A stretch of DNA of 64,000 bases from Edolisoma coerulescens (taxonomy: Eukaryota; Chordata; Aves; Passeriformes; Campephagidae). A program made the translations under genes and the position numbers. Below the pieces are notes generated by a model that worked only from the letters and a program-made list of their open reading frames with translations, did not search any database and was not told the origin of the DNA. The stretch is from assembly GCA_013397115.1 (NCBI GenBank), contig VWZW01002764.1:505968-569967 (forward strand), given 5' to 3'. The number at the start of each line of letters is the position of its first letter. Position 1 is the stretch's first letter. Below, in pieces: positions 10,001 to 22,183 of the stretch.

Positions 10001-13000
10001 TTTGGGCTCAACACAGCGTTGATAACAGAAATGTTTCTGTTATTGCTGAGCAGTGCTTGCACAGAGCCAAGAGCAAGAGCAGGGGCTGCTTTGCTTTTCT
10101 TCCAGTTGGAACAGCAATGCCAAAAGAGGAGTCACTGCAGTCCCTGCCTTCACAGGGACACTGCTTGTGGAAGAGTAAGCACAGCCTGGTGCTGTGGTGG
10201 GGCAGGGAGACCAGCAAGCACACGTGGTGCCTGGGGACCTGGCATGACGGGCACATGGCAGGAGGTCTCACCACTACAAGGTCCACATTACTGCATTACC
10301 AGGTGTTGCTCTGCTGCTCAGGCATTAGCAGACCAAAGGGGACAGGTAGCAATCTTAAGAAGTCACCTCCTCAGGTCCTGGATGTCCTCAGAGTCAACCT
10401 CAGGCCATCCCCAGGACCCTGCTCCCACCCCTGCCAGTCAGCAGAATGATGCCTGTCCCCTGGGGACATCATTGTCATGTCCACTGCTGCAAACATACCC
10501 ACTCTGTTGGGAATTCTCTCCTCCTCCAGGAGAACCACCACCTTCTGTCTTTCTTGGGCATCTTCTCCTTCACCAATTCATTGATGATGCTCTGTGAACA
10601 TGGCAGAACATGGCATGAGGTCAGTCCTCAGCCCAGGCCCTGCTGAGAATCATAGCCAGTAAATGTGTTGTACCACTGACCTCAGGAATGTTCCTCTGGA
10701 AAACCTGCAGGGACAGGACTATGGGACCAGCCACTGCCCAGCTGTAATACCTGGAAAAAGGAAGAGGGATGGGCACATCACCATCCTGCATCGTGGCCAG
10801 GTCCCACAACTACTTTGGTACAGTCATGGTCTGGGATGGAGTCACATTCCTACAGGAGGGTTTCCATAGGGACAAAGGGGCCACGCTGTCCATTGTGGAA
10901 TGAAGCAGCAGGAAGAGCAGGCCACTCACTTGTTGTTGATCCTTATCACCAGGTTGGGGCCACTGAAGAGCCTTGGATTCTCAGCAAACTGCTGGTAGGA
11001 AACCATGTGCTCCATGAACTTCTCTGGTGGGACAGAGGCTGTGTCATGCCATTGGAGGATAGAAAGGATTTCAGGGCTGCAGATTCCCCTCCCACCTACC
11101 ATGAGAGATCTGCCTGTTGCCCTTGAGACCCCCGCACAGTGACAGGGCAACTGTGGGCATCAAGTCAGAGTCCATGGAGTGGTTGGCAGGCAAGGTGGAT
11201 GGCAGCTGGACACACAGAGGGTTGCTGGAGTCTGTCACAGGCCTCAAACTCTGCTCTATGTCACTGCCAGCAAGGGAAGAAACAGTGGTGACATCAGAGA
11301 ATAGCTTCAAACATACCTCCATCCTTTGTGCTGGGAGAATTGCTCAAAAACATCTGAGCTTGGCCAAATGTGGCAACTCATACCTCCCGGGGAGCTGGAG
11401 AGCCACAGGCTTCTTGTCCCTCTTGGAGAGGTCTTCCAGGTAAATGTCACTGGGACCCAAGTGAGGACTTCTTTTGATGGATCCTCAGTGCACAGACAGA
11501 AGAGAGAGAGCTTAGCTGCATTGCCTTTCCAACCACCCCACCATCTATCAAGAAAGCCAACAGCATTTTCCTCCCTCATATCCATGTACCATACAAACAG
11601 GGCAGCCATTTTCCTACTGGAGAAGCTGCCGTAAGTCAACAGCAACAGAAGTGCCTCAAGACACCTGCACTAGCATGACCCTTAAATACACCGTCAAGGG
11701 GGGCACATAAATGCTTCTCTGTGATTTTCCCTGACTTGGCATGCTCAGAATGAAGACACAAGTCAGGCCAGGTGCTGTCAGACACTTGAAGTTAAGGTAT
11801 GGCCTGTACTGCTGAGAAATCTCCATATGCAAAAGCAGAGACATCCAAGGATGGACTTCAGGGAACATAAGGCAGGAAAGCCTTCCTGGGAGCTGGGTGG
11901 TCACTGAAAGGTAGACACCTAAGGGATGGCCCTTTAAGGAGCTGGTAACATATAGAGAAGGCAAAGTAAACACACCACACCTGGAAGTCATGGAGTTACA
12001 CTAAATGGACGACCCAGGAGCTCATCCAAGTCAGACACATCTGCAGGCTCAAACACCACTTCAAGCAGCACCAGTCACCCTCTCACCTTGCCTCCTCTGC
12101 CTCTCCAGCTGGGACTTGGGGCCTTCTGAGCCTGCCTGCCTTGGAGCAGTGGCTCCCTCAAAGGGCTTCACATCTGGCTGAACCTCTGGCACAACACTAA
12201 CATCTCCCTTCTGTTTCTCTTGTGGGTTTGAGTAGGCTCCCAAAAATCTCTTTGCCCTGACAGCACGGAAGATGTCCTTCAGCCTGAAGATGCTGCTCCC
12301 AGCCTGGAGTGCAAGTGTTGGCTCAGTAACAGACACAGCCAAGGAACGGGGCATGCCCTTTTGTCCTGCTGGGCTTGAATCCCTTCCTGGACGTTCAGAG
12401 GTGGCAACAAGAGGGGTTGCCTCATCCACTGGGACCAGTGTCGCAGAGATGGTGGCTGCTCCAGCAGCAATGATCTTTGTGGACTTGGCTGGTTTAAGTC
12501 GCACCAATTTATTCACCTCAAGGAAAGCAGAGGAACAGGTTTGAGGGTGGGAAGTTGCCCAAAGCATCACACAGAAGAGGAAAACTTCCTTAAGGCTGCC
12601 TGGCCACAGCCTCCTCTGCTTTCTGTAGGTCTTTTGGACACCCATTCCCAGCAAAACAGCAAGAGCAGGGACTCACCTGAGGGAGCTTTCCCCAGGTCCA
12701 CTTCACGCGGGATTCAGCCCCTAGAGCAAAACCCTCCTGTGGTCTGACCTCCAGTTCAGAATCACTTTTGGGAGAAGATGGATGGCTCAGCGGGAAGCTG
12801 CAGGAAGAGAAGGTGACGTGGGGCCTCACCTACAGCACAGCTCCATGCTCTTCTATCAGCCCAAGGACATTTGGGACCAAGAACCCTGTAAGGCTGATTT
12901 CCCACAAAGTCGATTCTACCCTGTAAGATTGTCACTCCCAAAGGACCAAGACCTATGGAAGCTGAGGCCTGAGGAAGCAAAGTGCTATGCCAGCAGTTGC

Positions 13001-15173
13001 CCAGAGCAGCTCGGCAGCAGAGAGCCCTGTGCACATAGGCTTCTCACACCTGTGACCGTGGCCACAAGTGTCCCTTGTGGTCTCTGAGCTTACGTCCAGC
13101 CACACCCTATCAGGATAGGAAAACCCTCCTCTCCTGACACCTCCAAGTCACTTTTCCATGCCACCTTCCCTGCCATGAGGCACGTGCCCTGCTCTCACCA
13201 GAGCTGAGCAGAACACCTTGGCTCTGCCCATTACCTGTCCACTCCGGGCAGCTCCCCATCGGAGTACGGGTGTACCTCTTGGGGCTGCAATGACTCGGTT
13301 TCTTCAAGGAGATCAGCAAAGGATGAACATGATGCATCACTGCAAAGGGGGAAAGAGAGGGCACTTGTGCTGCTCTCAGGCAGCAGCCTCCTCTCCAGAA
13401 AGCTGGCAATACCCAGCTTCACCATTCCCCTGGCTCTCTACTCCACAGGAGACTGGACTCCAACTTGCAAACACTTTCCCCCTTTTTCATTATTGCTGGG
13501 CATCACCAAATGGACCCACAGGCTTGACCCCCTGCAACACCCTGCCCAGACCAAGCAGCTCACCTTGGGGCTGGCAGCTTGCATGGCTCCTTCATGGACA
13601 CGTCGCTTTTGGTCTCATCACAGCTGTCAGAATCCCACTCCAACACCTCCTTCTTCTGGGACCTTCTCTTGCGTCGCCTCCTCTTGGGCAGCATCAGTCC
13701 AGTACTGGTGGCCTCCGGCTCACAGGAGGGCTGAACAGCATCCTTTGGGCTCCGTGCCTTGTAGATGAGGGATGTGCAGAGGAAGCAGGGGACGCTGCCC
13801 TGGAACAGGGATGGGGAAGAGCCCATCAGCTCCCTCCAGCACCCTCCTTTTCAGCCTAGCAGCTCCTTGCTCTCTATGGAGCATACTACGGAACAGCACA
13901 ACCAACACTACCGAGCCCTCAGCTCAGGGGTGGTTTTGCAGCCTGGCCTAAAAGGAAAGGATTTTTACCTACAACATGTGAATAAAAGAACATTAGGGTG
14001 ATCCAGCCACAAGCTAAAGACATCTTTAACATGGGCAAGGAAAGACAGGCAGGAGATGGCACCACAAGACCAGAATTACCAAGGCTGTAAATGGGATTTG
14101 ACTCCAGAGCCCCTTCCTACTCCCAAACCCAGCCCAAGCCAGTCACCACAAGTCTGCCTGAGAGAAGAGCTGCCAGGATTTCTGGAAGCCACAACTAGTC
14201 TCATGCCACTTCACACTGGAGCGGGCAGCCTGCCACAGCATCTGTCTCATTCTCATCCCTACAAGATCCCCCGAGAGGCCAAGCTCCAGGATATCCGCCT
14301 GTCTGGCCAGCAGCCATGCCCATTGATGGAGACCAGTCTGGATGAAGATATTTGGTCTAATACTCCCTCAGGGTGCTCCACCACGTGGGTTGCAAGGTCC
14401 TTTGAGCAGGAACCTTTCCAGACACAGAAAACATCAGATGGGACATTGGAGTCACTCTGGGGAAGAGCACCATTCCAAACCTGGTCATTCCACCTCAACC
14501 CTGCACTTCCAGGTAGTCACAGTGCAGCACCTTCTCATCACCAACCTCATGCTCCTCTGACTCCTCGACAAAGAAGGCTTCTCCATTGTCTCCCAGCTTC
14601 ATGTGCAGATCCACAGGCTCCCCATTGATTTCAATGTCAACCTAGCAAGGGACAGAAGCAGCCTGTGCATCCAAACCCCCTCATGCACTGGAGCACAGGG
14701 GCAGTTCCTGAGGGAGAGGCTGGGTTGAAGTTGCTCACAGGACTGACAGCCACACAGCCTTTGAGGCAAGGGACCTCTCCCAGTTTTCCTGGAGAGCACA
14801 TTCCTCCCTGGAAATGGACGGGTTCCATTTGGGGCCATCCCCTCAAAAACTTGGCAAGCACCCCTTTCAGTGGGCTCCCATTCCCCTCAAACAAAGTCTT
14901 TCCATAACCTGTGGGTTATAGAAGATCCTGGGTCTGGAGACACTGGAAAGGAAGCACAGCCTCAGGGCAGGCACCACTTACCACCTTTTCCTTGGAGCAC
15001 AGCACTCCCAGCTTCCCAAAGCGCACGTGAAATGGGGAGCACTTGAAGGAGTTGTCGGGCTGTCTCACCACGACCACATCGATGCAGCCCGACAGGGTGG
15101 CGGGGTTCAGATCCCAGTACAGCTCCTTCACCGTGACAAAGACACTCTCAGCCAGCTGCCCCACGTAGTTCAT
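7061..15173 (-). CDS. LPIN3: LPIN3, lipin-3 phosphatidate phosphatase: 18 coding exons with two in-frame stops
   Basis: Lipins convert phosphatidate to diacylglycerol (Mg2+-dependent PAP) and act as transcriptional co-regulators. Exons (high to low coordinate): 15173-14982, 14641-14546, 13799-13564, 13339-13235, 12797-12677, 12516-12087, 11483-11384, 11263-11100, 11023-10930, 10750-10681, 10591-10499, 9702-9577, 9356-9208, 9043-8957, 8023-7871, 7620-7509, 7417-7314, 7202-7061. All phases agree, giving 857 codons against about 851 aa for human LPIN3. The N-lip starts MNYVGQLAES; the basic NLS PKRRRRKRRSQKK is near residues 134-146; SDIYLEDL and TVALSLCGGL follow. The catalytic DIDGTIT is at 652-658 and the LGHIL co-activator motif (LxxIL) at 663-667. 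Oddities: TAA at codon 783 and TAG at codon 844 interrupt an otherwise lipin-like frame, and the TSPIP motif is altered. The exon 11 donor and exon 12 acceptor are ambiguous (GTATGT or GTGGGT; CAG or TAG). LPIN3 is preferred to LPIN1/2 by synteny and sequence. The gene is either recently broken or mis-sequenced. Confidence 0.92.
7103..7105 (-). pseudogene. LPIN3: LPIN3 in-frame TAG replacing a conserved Trp codon
   Basis: In the last exon the frame reads YSHFAY, then TAG, then RPPVPDVDLDGLP and a natural TAA at 7061-7063. Lipins have Trp here (human-like CYWREPLP..VDLD), so TGG to TAG is a one-base change. The sequence past the stop still resembles lipin, implying that it was translated until recently. 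Confidence 0.85.
7397..7399 (-). pseudogene. LPIN3: LPIN3 in-frame TAA in penultimate coding exon
   Basis: Exon 17 reads DVYAYK, then TAA, then VGLPESRIFTVNPKGELIQE, a highly lipin-like sequence. The family usually has a polar residue such as Gln at this point, so CAA to TAA is the simplest origin. The stop lies about 83 nt upstream of the final exon junction, which predicts nonsense-mediated decay. The same bases form AA|GTAAGT, a consensus splice donor. Confidence 0.88.
9935..10085 (+). mobile_element. Avian ERVL-type LTR fragment in LPIN3 intron
   Basis: Contains GGTTTTGGCTGAGGTAGAGT, then TAATGTTCTTCACAGTGGCT, GATAACAGAAATGTTTCTGT and TGCTGAGCAGTGCTTGCACA. These resemble the start of a common avian ERVL-class LTR. 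It lies antisense to LPIN3 between coding exons 11 and 12, with no viral coding sequence nearby. Resemblance to the LTR fades after about 10,085, and the family name is from memory. Confidence 0.6.
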
Positions 15174-15182
15174 GGCTTGGGA
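15174..15182 (-). other. LPIN3: LPIN3 5' UTR part of first coding exon
   Basis: On the - strand a pyrimidine-rich CTCCCTTGCAG acceptor is followed by nine untranslated bases and the ATG at 15173. At least one non-coding 5' exon must therefore lie at higher coordinates. Confidence 0.75.
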
Positions 15183-17253
15183 CTGCAAGGGAGAGACAGG
15201 AATAGACTCAGGTAGGGGAAGAGAAATCCAGCAGCTAAAAGCAATGTGAGTTTACTGTAGGAGGGTCATGTTATGGCTGCAAACACAGCCCTGTCATGGG
15301 GACAGGTAAGCCTCTAGAGAAACTGAGGTGAACATCTGAAGAGCCTTAATGAAGATCAGTCAGGGCCTCTGTGAGCACCAGAAAACAGGACAGAAGCCAG
15401 ACGATGAGTTATTGCATCCAGCTTGGAGGGGAGATGCCTTTGCCATTGGGATACCCCACCACATTTGCCCCTTGGGAGGGCAAATACAACCTCACAGCAA
15501 CACTGCACAGTCAAGCTGTCAATATCCCATTCAAACAAAAATTGGGCTGTCCTGCACTGTCCTTAGAAACTCCCAAATAACTCAGGGCAGAGAGGTGGGA
15601 AGTCCGAGCTGCTCCATACACCACACATTCACTTTGAACAAAGTCCAAACCTAACATTTCCCACTCGGAGGGAAATGCATCCCACTTAGGCATTGCAGAA
15701 TTGGCCAGACATGGCTCTCGTAAAAGCCAGAACTCTTGTGCTGGCAGCACAGCCAGGTGATGGTGTGGTGTCCCCAGGGACTCACCACAGCCCCCAGTGC
15801 ACACTCAGCCCAAAGGGTGGCTGGGGGGAGTTGGTTCCTTACCCAAAGGGACGATGACAAGCATGTGCCACGCGACAAGCCCTCTGCCCCAGCAGGCACC
15901 CAGCCTCTCCGATCTGTTTTGCATAAGCTCAGACCTGTCCTATTCCCAGACATCCCTCCTGGAAGGCAGTCTGAGGGGGCAGACGTGGCTCCCGCTCCAT
16001 GCCCCGTCCCCCACCTCTCCCTGGCGGCCGGGAGTGAGCCCAAATCCCAGATCCTCTCCAGGGGATGATAGCAGGGAAGTGCTAGCCAGCTCCCGAAGCT
16101 TCAGTGCCTCCATCAGCTCTGCTGTGAGCAGGGCCAGGGTCATGGGGCCACTCACCAACCTGCTGAGCCCAGCTTTCCCAGGCATTGCTGCTGGGGCGGG
16201 CAGCGCTCCAGCTGCCTTCCCTGCTGTGCCGCAGGGCCTGGCAGCAAACAGGAGAGAGCTCCTCACTGCACATGGGGGGAGTTTTGGAGAGGAGGAATGA
16301 TCAGACTGACCCTGATGCTCCCAGAGCAGCACTGATGAGCTCCCAGTTGAGATATACACTGACACAGGCCTGAAAAGTGCATAGGGAAAGTCTTGGGCAG
16401 AGAAATTCCATAGGATTTGGGGTGTGGGCTTGGAAATTATCCCCAGATATCCCCAGACGCACTGAGCACCACCTTCATGGTGAATGCAGGGTGCAAGAGC
16501 TCAACATAACGCTGCAACCACACAGTGCACCACAAGTGCCAGGGCCATGTCCCCTCTGCAGAGTCACTGTCCCCCCCTTGCCTCAATGGGCAGCTGTCCC
16601 CTCCCCAAGCATCTCATTGCTGGGGACTGCTCGGCATGGCTCTGGTACAGTTTTCAGCTCGCTGAATTTAATTCCCTGTGGGCCTCACCCAGGATGGCTG
16701 GAGGAAGGCAGGGAATGGAGAGAGGAGGCTTTGCCCTGGAGGCCTCGGCCCCACCATGGATGGAGCAAGCCCGTTAGGGAGGTGAAGGGTTGGCTATAGT
16801 CTGGAGAGAGATTAATAGGCAGACAGGGCAAGAGGAAAAGTCTTCAAGTCACATTCAATAAATAAACCCTCTACAAGAATGGGGCATCTCCAGCCCTCAG
16901 ACCCCAAACCAGCCAGCATCACAGCCCTCCACCATGCAGCTCTTGTGGAGGATGAAGGGGACAGTCCTCCCCTGCAGACAGCTCACGTTGAGCTCCAGAG
17001 CCAAAGAGCAGCCCAAAATAAACCAGGTGCTTTGCTGACACCAGTCTGCTTTGCTCCTGGGCCACCCTGCCCACACCCACGCTCCCATCCATCGCACGCT
17101 GCAAACCGCCAGGACCTTCCCCATTACCTGGGCAGCTGCTGAGCCTCAGCACCTCCTCGACTTCTGGGCAAAACTAAACCCCATGGGTTGCTCTGTGCTG
17201 GCAGCAGCGCTCACCCTCAGCTCCTCCTCTCCCTGCTGTTTCCTTCCTCTCAC

Positions 17254-17420
17254 CTGAGCGAGGGGAAGGCCTGTCTCCCCCCCAGCCCCAGGCTCCACAC
17301 GCTGCCTCCTGCTGAGGGCCCTGGCAGGCCGGGGGCGGCTCTGGGGTGGCAGCTGGGGCTCGTCCAACAGCCCTGTTTGCTCCAGCAGCCCCGGGCACAG
17401 CTGCCTTGTGCCCGTGGAGA
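17254..17420 (-). promoter_or_regulatory. LPIN3: Candidate non-coding first exon/promoter of LPIN3
   Basis: GC-rich - strand stretch ending in a good donor (CTCAG|GTGAGA) about 2 kb upstream of the LPIN3 first coding exon. Speculative: the transcription start and the left/right limits are not visible, and the donor at 16156 is a rival. Confidence 0.28.
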
Positions 17421-19506
17421 CCCTTCCTTCTCCAACCCGCCATCCCACAAGGGCATGGTGAAGTCTTAATGAGGCACAAAGGGTGGCCAAACCCCAGGGG
17501 CTCCTCTGCTCTGCATCGTTTCCAGGGGGGTGGGAAACGAGGGCACGCTGAAAGGAAAGCACAAAAAAGCAGACACTTAAAGAAAACTGATGCTCTCCAG
17601 ATCTCAGGGAGCGTGACAGCAGTGGGGAAGTGATGTGGGAATAGCTGGGTGGACTCAGGTGAGAAACTGAGGTGGTAGGGATTTTTTGTGCTCCCAAAAA
17701 GTGCACTGACTGCCACCATACTGTGACTCCAGGGCAGTGATGTGGCTGGTGTGGGCTCTGTCCTGTATTTACCCAACCCTCTCTGCTGGCTTTTGGAGTG
17801 ATGGGGATTGAGTGGTGGCACTTCAGGGACAAAGGCTCTCCAACACATCACTCATGGAGCTGACATTGTGCCGTGAGAGCAGGGAAGCACCAGAGCTGGA
17901 GGGTGGCTGCTTAGGACATCTTTAGTCCCTAAGAAGAAGGATCCAAAGCTTGTTGGTCCCAGCTGATGGGCTGATCTGCAGAAATGCCACAGCTCATTCC
18001 CAGGCAAGCCCTGTTAGCTCCCAGTGTGTCACTTTCCTCAGCTATGCTGATGGCAAATGGAGGCACAGAAATCCCCCCTGTGCCTGTCCAGCGCCAAGCA
18101 TGGCCTGGACACAAGATCCCAGTCCCAACACGGGAACATTCCTGAAGGCTGTGACAAATCTGATGAGGAAGGAAGCCTATTTTCCAGCAGCTTAGTGTTC
18201 TGAGAGCTCTGCCTCTCGGTGAAATTGGACTGAAAGCAGCTATTGTGGGTGGCTGGGCACGGCTGCAGTCCCTAGGGAGGGTGGGCTGGCACTGCAGGGT
18301 GGGTGGCTGCCACCAAACCCCACAGCCCATGGCCAGGCCACTGGGCACTTGTGCCCAGCAGGGAAGGAGCCTGCTGGAACCTCCATCAAGACACCTCGGG
18401 TGTGACACTTCAGGTGTTGTCCTTGGACCAGTGCTCGCTGATGCCACTGAAGCGGGTCTCACCCAGGGCAGTGGGCTACTCCCTGCAAGCCCACAGGCTC
18501 GGAACACAAAACCCCAGGGCTGGAACACAAAAGCAAGGACAGATCTGGGCTGGAGATGCCTGGTAACTGGTAAAAAATGCTGCAGAGGTCATTCAACAGA
18601 GGACATTTGAGTGCAGGACACCATTTCTTCCTCAGCCAGCTGAGTGCATCCTCAGGTGAGCACGGAGAAGGAAGAGAATGCCAGCAGGAGCACGCAGGCA
18701 GCTCAGCCTTGCTCTGGCTCCAAGCCCCCACCCTCTGGGGGGGATGAGCTCCAGGCACTTGGGCACCCTGCAGCAGTACAGTCCCCATCACTTACCTCCA
18801 AGGCTCCTTGCCCAGCTGGTTTTCTCCACCGGTCCTTACCCCTGGTTCCTGACACACCAACCTTTGCTTGTGCCCCCGTGCCCCTACAGCAGATCCCCAG
18901 GCCGTTCTGGGTGATGGCTGTTCCTCCCTCCATCCTCACCTGCAATCCAGCCCTTTACTTCCCTCTTCTTTCCTTCTTTCTCCTCCAAAAGCTTAGAGCA
19001 CTTTTAATTGCCATGGTAATTTTTTGCAAAGCCATAAAATCATCCTTGGTTCCTGCCAGCTGCTTTTCATACTCTTACTCACCTTTCCTCTTTTTTGGAA
19101 GGTGAGCCTTGCAGATCCATCCCTCCCTGTGTTTGTAACCCTGCACACCCCAATTTCTCTGTGTATCTTGTGCATCCTCCCCCAGGAGCTGCTCCAACAG
19201 GGAGAGGTTTCTTCCCCATTTTGGGAACTCCATAACCCACAGATGTTTGCAATGAGCCTTTGCAAAGCAAGACAGATTTTTTTATTAGTCAACTGAAATG
19301 CAATATTTTCAGCTCCTTGCATTCCAAAAAGCTCACAGCCACATCCATCTTGGCAGCTTTTGTCCTGCATCCCAGCACTCCCCATCCTTCCCAGACTGCA
19401 GCCTTCACCCCTAACGGGGCACCTCTGCCTCTGGGCTGCTCATACCTCTGCTGACTGTTGTGCTGAAAGCCCTACATCCTGCGATCCTGGGCCTCTCTAG
19501 AAAAAC

Positions 19507-19565
19507 TCCATCCATCCATCCATCCGTCCATCCATCCGTCCGTCCATCCATCCATCCATCTATCC
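19507..19565. repeat. (TCCA)n microsatellite with TCCG variants
   Basis: Uninterrupted tetranucleotide repeat of TCCA/TCCG/TCTA units, probably polymorphic. Confidence 0.9.
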
Positions 19566-22183
19566 ACTTGGCAGTTGGGAGCACCCACAAACTGCCCAGG
19601 AGCCTCCTAAATTTTCCTCTCTCCCAAAAAGCAAGCTGTGTCTTCAGTCACAGGGTGAGAGAGTGGACAAGCTGTGTCAAAAAGATGGGTTTCTTCTTCC
19701 CCCTCTTTGCATTTTGACAGCTGCTGCAGCCCAGCCAGGCCACAGCCATTTCTCCAGCTGCCTCCAAGGTGGGAGTTGATGAGGGGTTTGCCTCCTCCCT
19801 TGACCAATACATTTTTTCTCTGGGATTTTCCCAGCTGTTTGATCTCATATTTGAGCTGCCTGGCAGTCCCTTGGGATGCATCTCCTTGGATCCTGCCTTG
19901 CTCCCTGCCTCTTCATGGGCCTGAAATGTCTGCAGGGAGCTCAGACAATCCAGCAGTGACACAGACCCGAGGAGCTGGCCAACCCACCTGCCTTTGTGCT
20001 GGCTGACACAGCTCAGGTCCCCAAAGATGCTGCAGAGGACAGGAGGGGAACCAAGTTGACTAAAAAAGGGTCTCTTTTTGCTTTGCAGACAAGCAAAGCT
20101 AGGGCTGGAACAGGAGAAATCCCTCCAGCTGTGGGGCTCAGCCAGTAGCTGGGGACACCAGCACTGTTTGATGGCTGGAAGCCCACGTTGCAAACCCACG
20201 CGGCATCCAAATCCTCTTTTCACCCCAGAGTCAGGAAGCCGTGTTCTCCTGTTCCCTTTCCCACACCAGAAGGATGCTCCAGGACCTCACTATTCTGTGG
20301 CAAAATCCTCTGATGACCACGAGCTTGGCTCCTTTCTCTCTGGCTCTGCTCTGTCTTTGCCTTCACCACTGTCCCCTTTACATGGGGGTTTCCTGAGACG
20401 CTGGCAAAATCCGGGCAGCAGCCAGGCAGGCTGAGGCACGACTGTAAAGATGCCTTTTCCTGCAATGAGCAGGATGCTGCAGGCACCACATGTCTGGTGA
20501 GGGACGGCCAGAGCCATCGGGCTGGGTGACAGCAGTCAATCAACCCATCAGGTCCAAGGTCCCTGTGCCGGGCAGCTCCCTGGAGCAGCTGCCTGCTGCT
20601 GGCTGGGCTGTCATCCCTGACTGACATTCCTCTGCTCTGACCCTCCAGGGAATCCCTGCCAGAGGCTGGGATGTGAAAGGGCTTTCTCATTACCATGGCC
20701 CCTTCTCCCAGCAGAAAGAAACAGCGTTTTAAGAGGAGGGGGAGCTTGGGGAAGGCTGGCAGAGCTTCCTGACCCTCAGCTGACTGGGCTGGGGCTCCCG
20801 TTTCCTTTCCTGGATCAACAAAGAGCTCCAGAGGCTTGTGAAAGGGGTGATTCAGCAAAACAGGATGAGAGGAGAGGCAGAAACACCAAGTCAGCACAGC
20901 TGGATGGGGTCAAGTTCCCATCCTGTGAAAGCCATGGGGAGCGAGGCTCAGGTGTCCTACTCCCTCAGGCACAGGGACAACTCCTGAAATGCAGCTGTTC
21001 TGCATACCAGCCCTGGAGTCAGGAATATGACAAGAAAACAGTGTTGTTGGTTTTGTTTTTTCTTTCCCATTCCCAGAAAGATCAAGTCAGACTGGCCTGG
21101 CATGCGATGGAGTGGGTGGGAAAGCCATTTTGCCTGAAGAGGAGGAAATGCCATCCTCAGTCCCCAATCACAAGCATTGAAAATGCTGAATTACAGCCGC
21201 AGGACTGGTTCAAACCATCTGTTCTGGTTTAAAAACATGCTCTGCTGATTTGGCTCCTAGTTTCTGACCTGCTGGAAGTTCACATTTCTTCTGTAAACAC
21301 AAAGGGTTCAAGCTTATTTCAAAAGAAAAACCAGAAAGCTGCAATTCCCACGCAGTTGTGTGGCTCCAAGAGCCAGGGCTTGCAGAGAAATCCAGCCATA
21401 CACTCAAACCGGGAGAGCTCAGAGCCCTGAGCAAAACATGGTCCTGAAAAATGAAGTCTCTGAACTGAGAGCCCCTAGCTTTGGTGTCCCAGCTGCCGAC
21501 AATCCAGCCAGGACTGCACTCTAAAGCCAACAGCTTTAGATAAGTGACATATTTACATCAATATATCAGTGAGCAGAGTCTGACCATCAGCTCCGATTCC
21601 AGGAAAAGTGGGACGATGTGCACATTTAGGCAGCTGGAAAATCTTTTATCTTTTGTCCAAAGTTGGTGTCTGATTTCAAGACAAGATCTTTCCAAGGCAC
21701 GCTTTATTTAAAAGAAATAGTTGCTGCTCGGTTCGATTCCTGACCTGCCCACAGCAGGCTGGGAGTGACCCTGCCAAAGCCTTGGGGTGCAGCAGTTCGG
21801 GCACCCCAAGCACTTCTCCAGCCCGGGGAATGCCGGGGGGGGCAGAGAGGAGTTCTGGGGTCCAGCCCCGAGCGCAGCTCACCCCATGGCTGAACCCCTG
21901 AGCCCCCCGCCCGCAGCTGCCTCCCTCCTGCACCGGCTGGGACAGTCCCGCCTCCCGGGGGACGGCGGCTGGGAAAGGGAAGGGGCTGGGGGCTTCCTGC
22001 CACCCACCCAGCCATGCCGGCTCCACCCCTGCAGGGCTGCCCGCCCCGAGCCGCCGCGGCTCCCGACAGCGCTGGTGGAGACCACGGACCGACCGGACTC
22101 GCCGCCCTCCTCCGGTTCCACCGTGAGCCCAGCGCCGCCGGGCCGGTTCAGCTCCCTGCGGGGAGCGGCAGAGGCGGCGGGGG

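Larger units (their letters stand above)
15183..21800. other. LPIN3 5' intron/upstream sequence, exons unplaced
   Basis: About 6.6 kb without supported coding sequence. Two - strand donors could end a non-coding LPIN3 first exon: CTCAG|GTGAGA with exon edge at 17254, in GC-rich surroundings, and GTTG|GTGAGT with exon edge at 16156. Sequence alone does not choose between them. A (TCCA)n microsatellite is the only repeat I recognise with confidence. The open frames here are short and unlike known families. Confidence 0.5.

Noticed and set aside
11656..11740. SIYVPPLT frame as a decayed IYLDDL exon of LPIN3
   Set aside because: The true, intact IYLEDL exon was found at 11483-11384. This one is a chance resemblance.
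12000..12050. Possible extra LPIN3 exon (VSDLDELLGR after a CTGCAG acceptor, - strand)
   Set aside because: The exon at 11483-11384 encodes KRSPHLGPSDIYLEDL, joins exon 6 in the right phase and matches lipins. The extra candidate lacks a clear donor.
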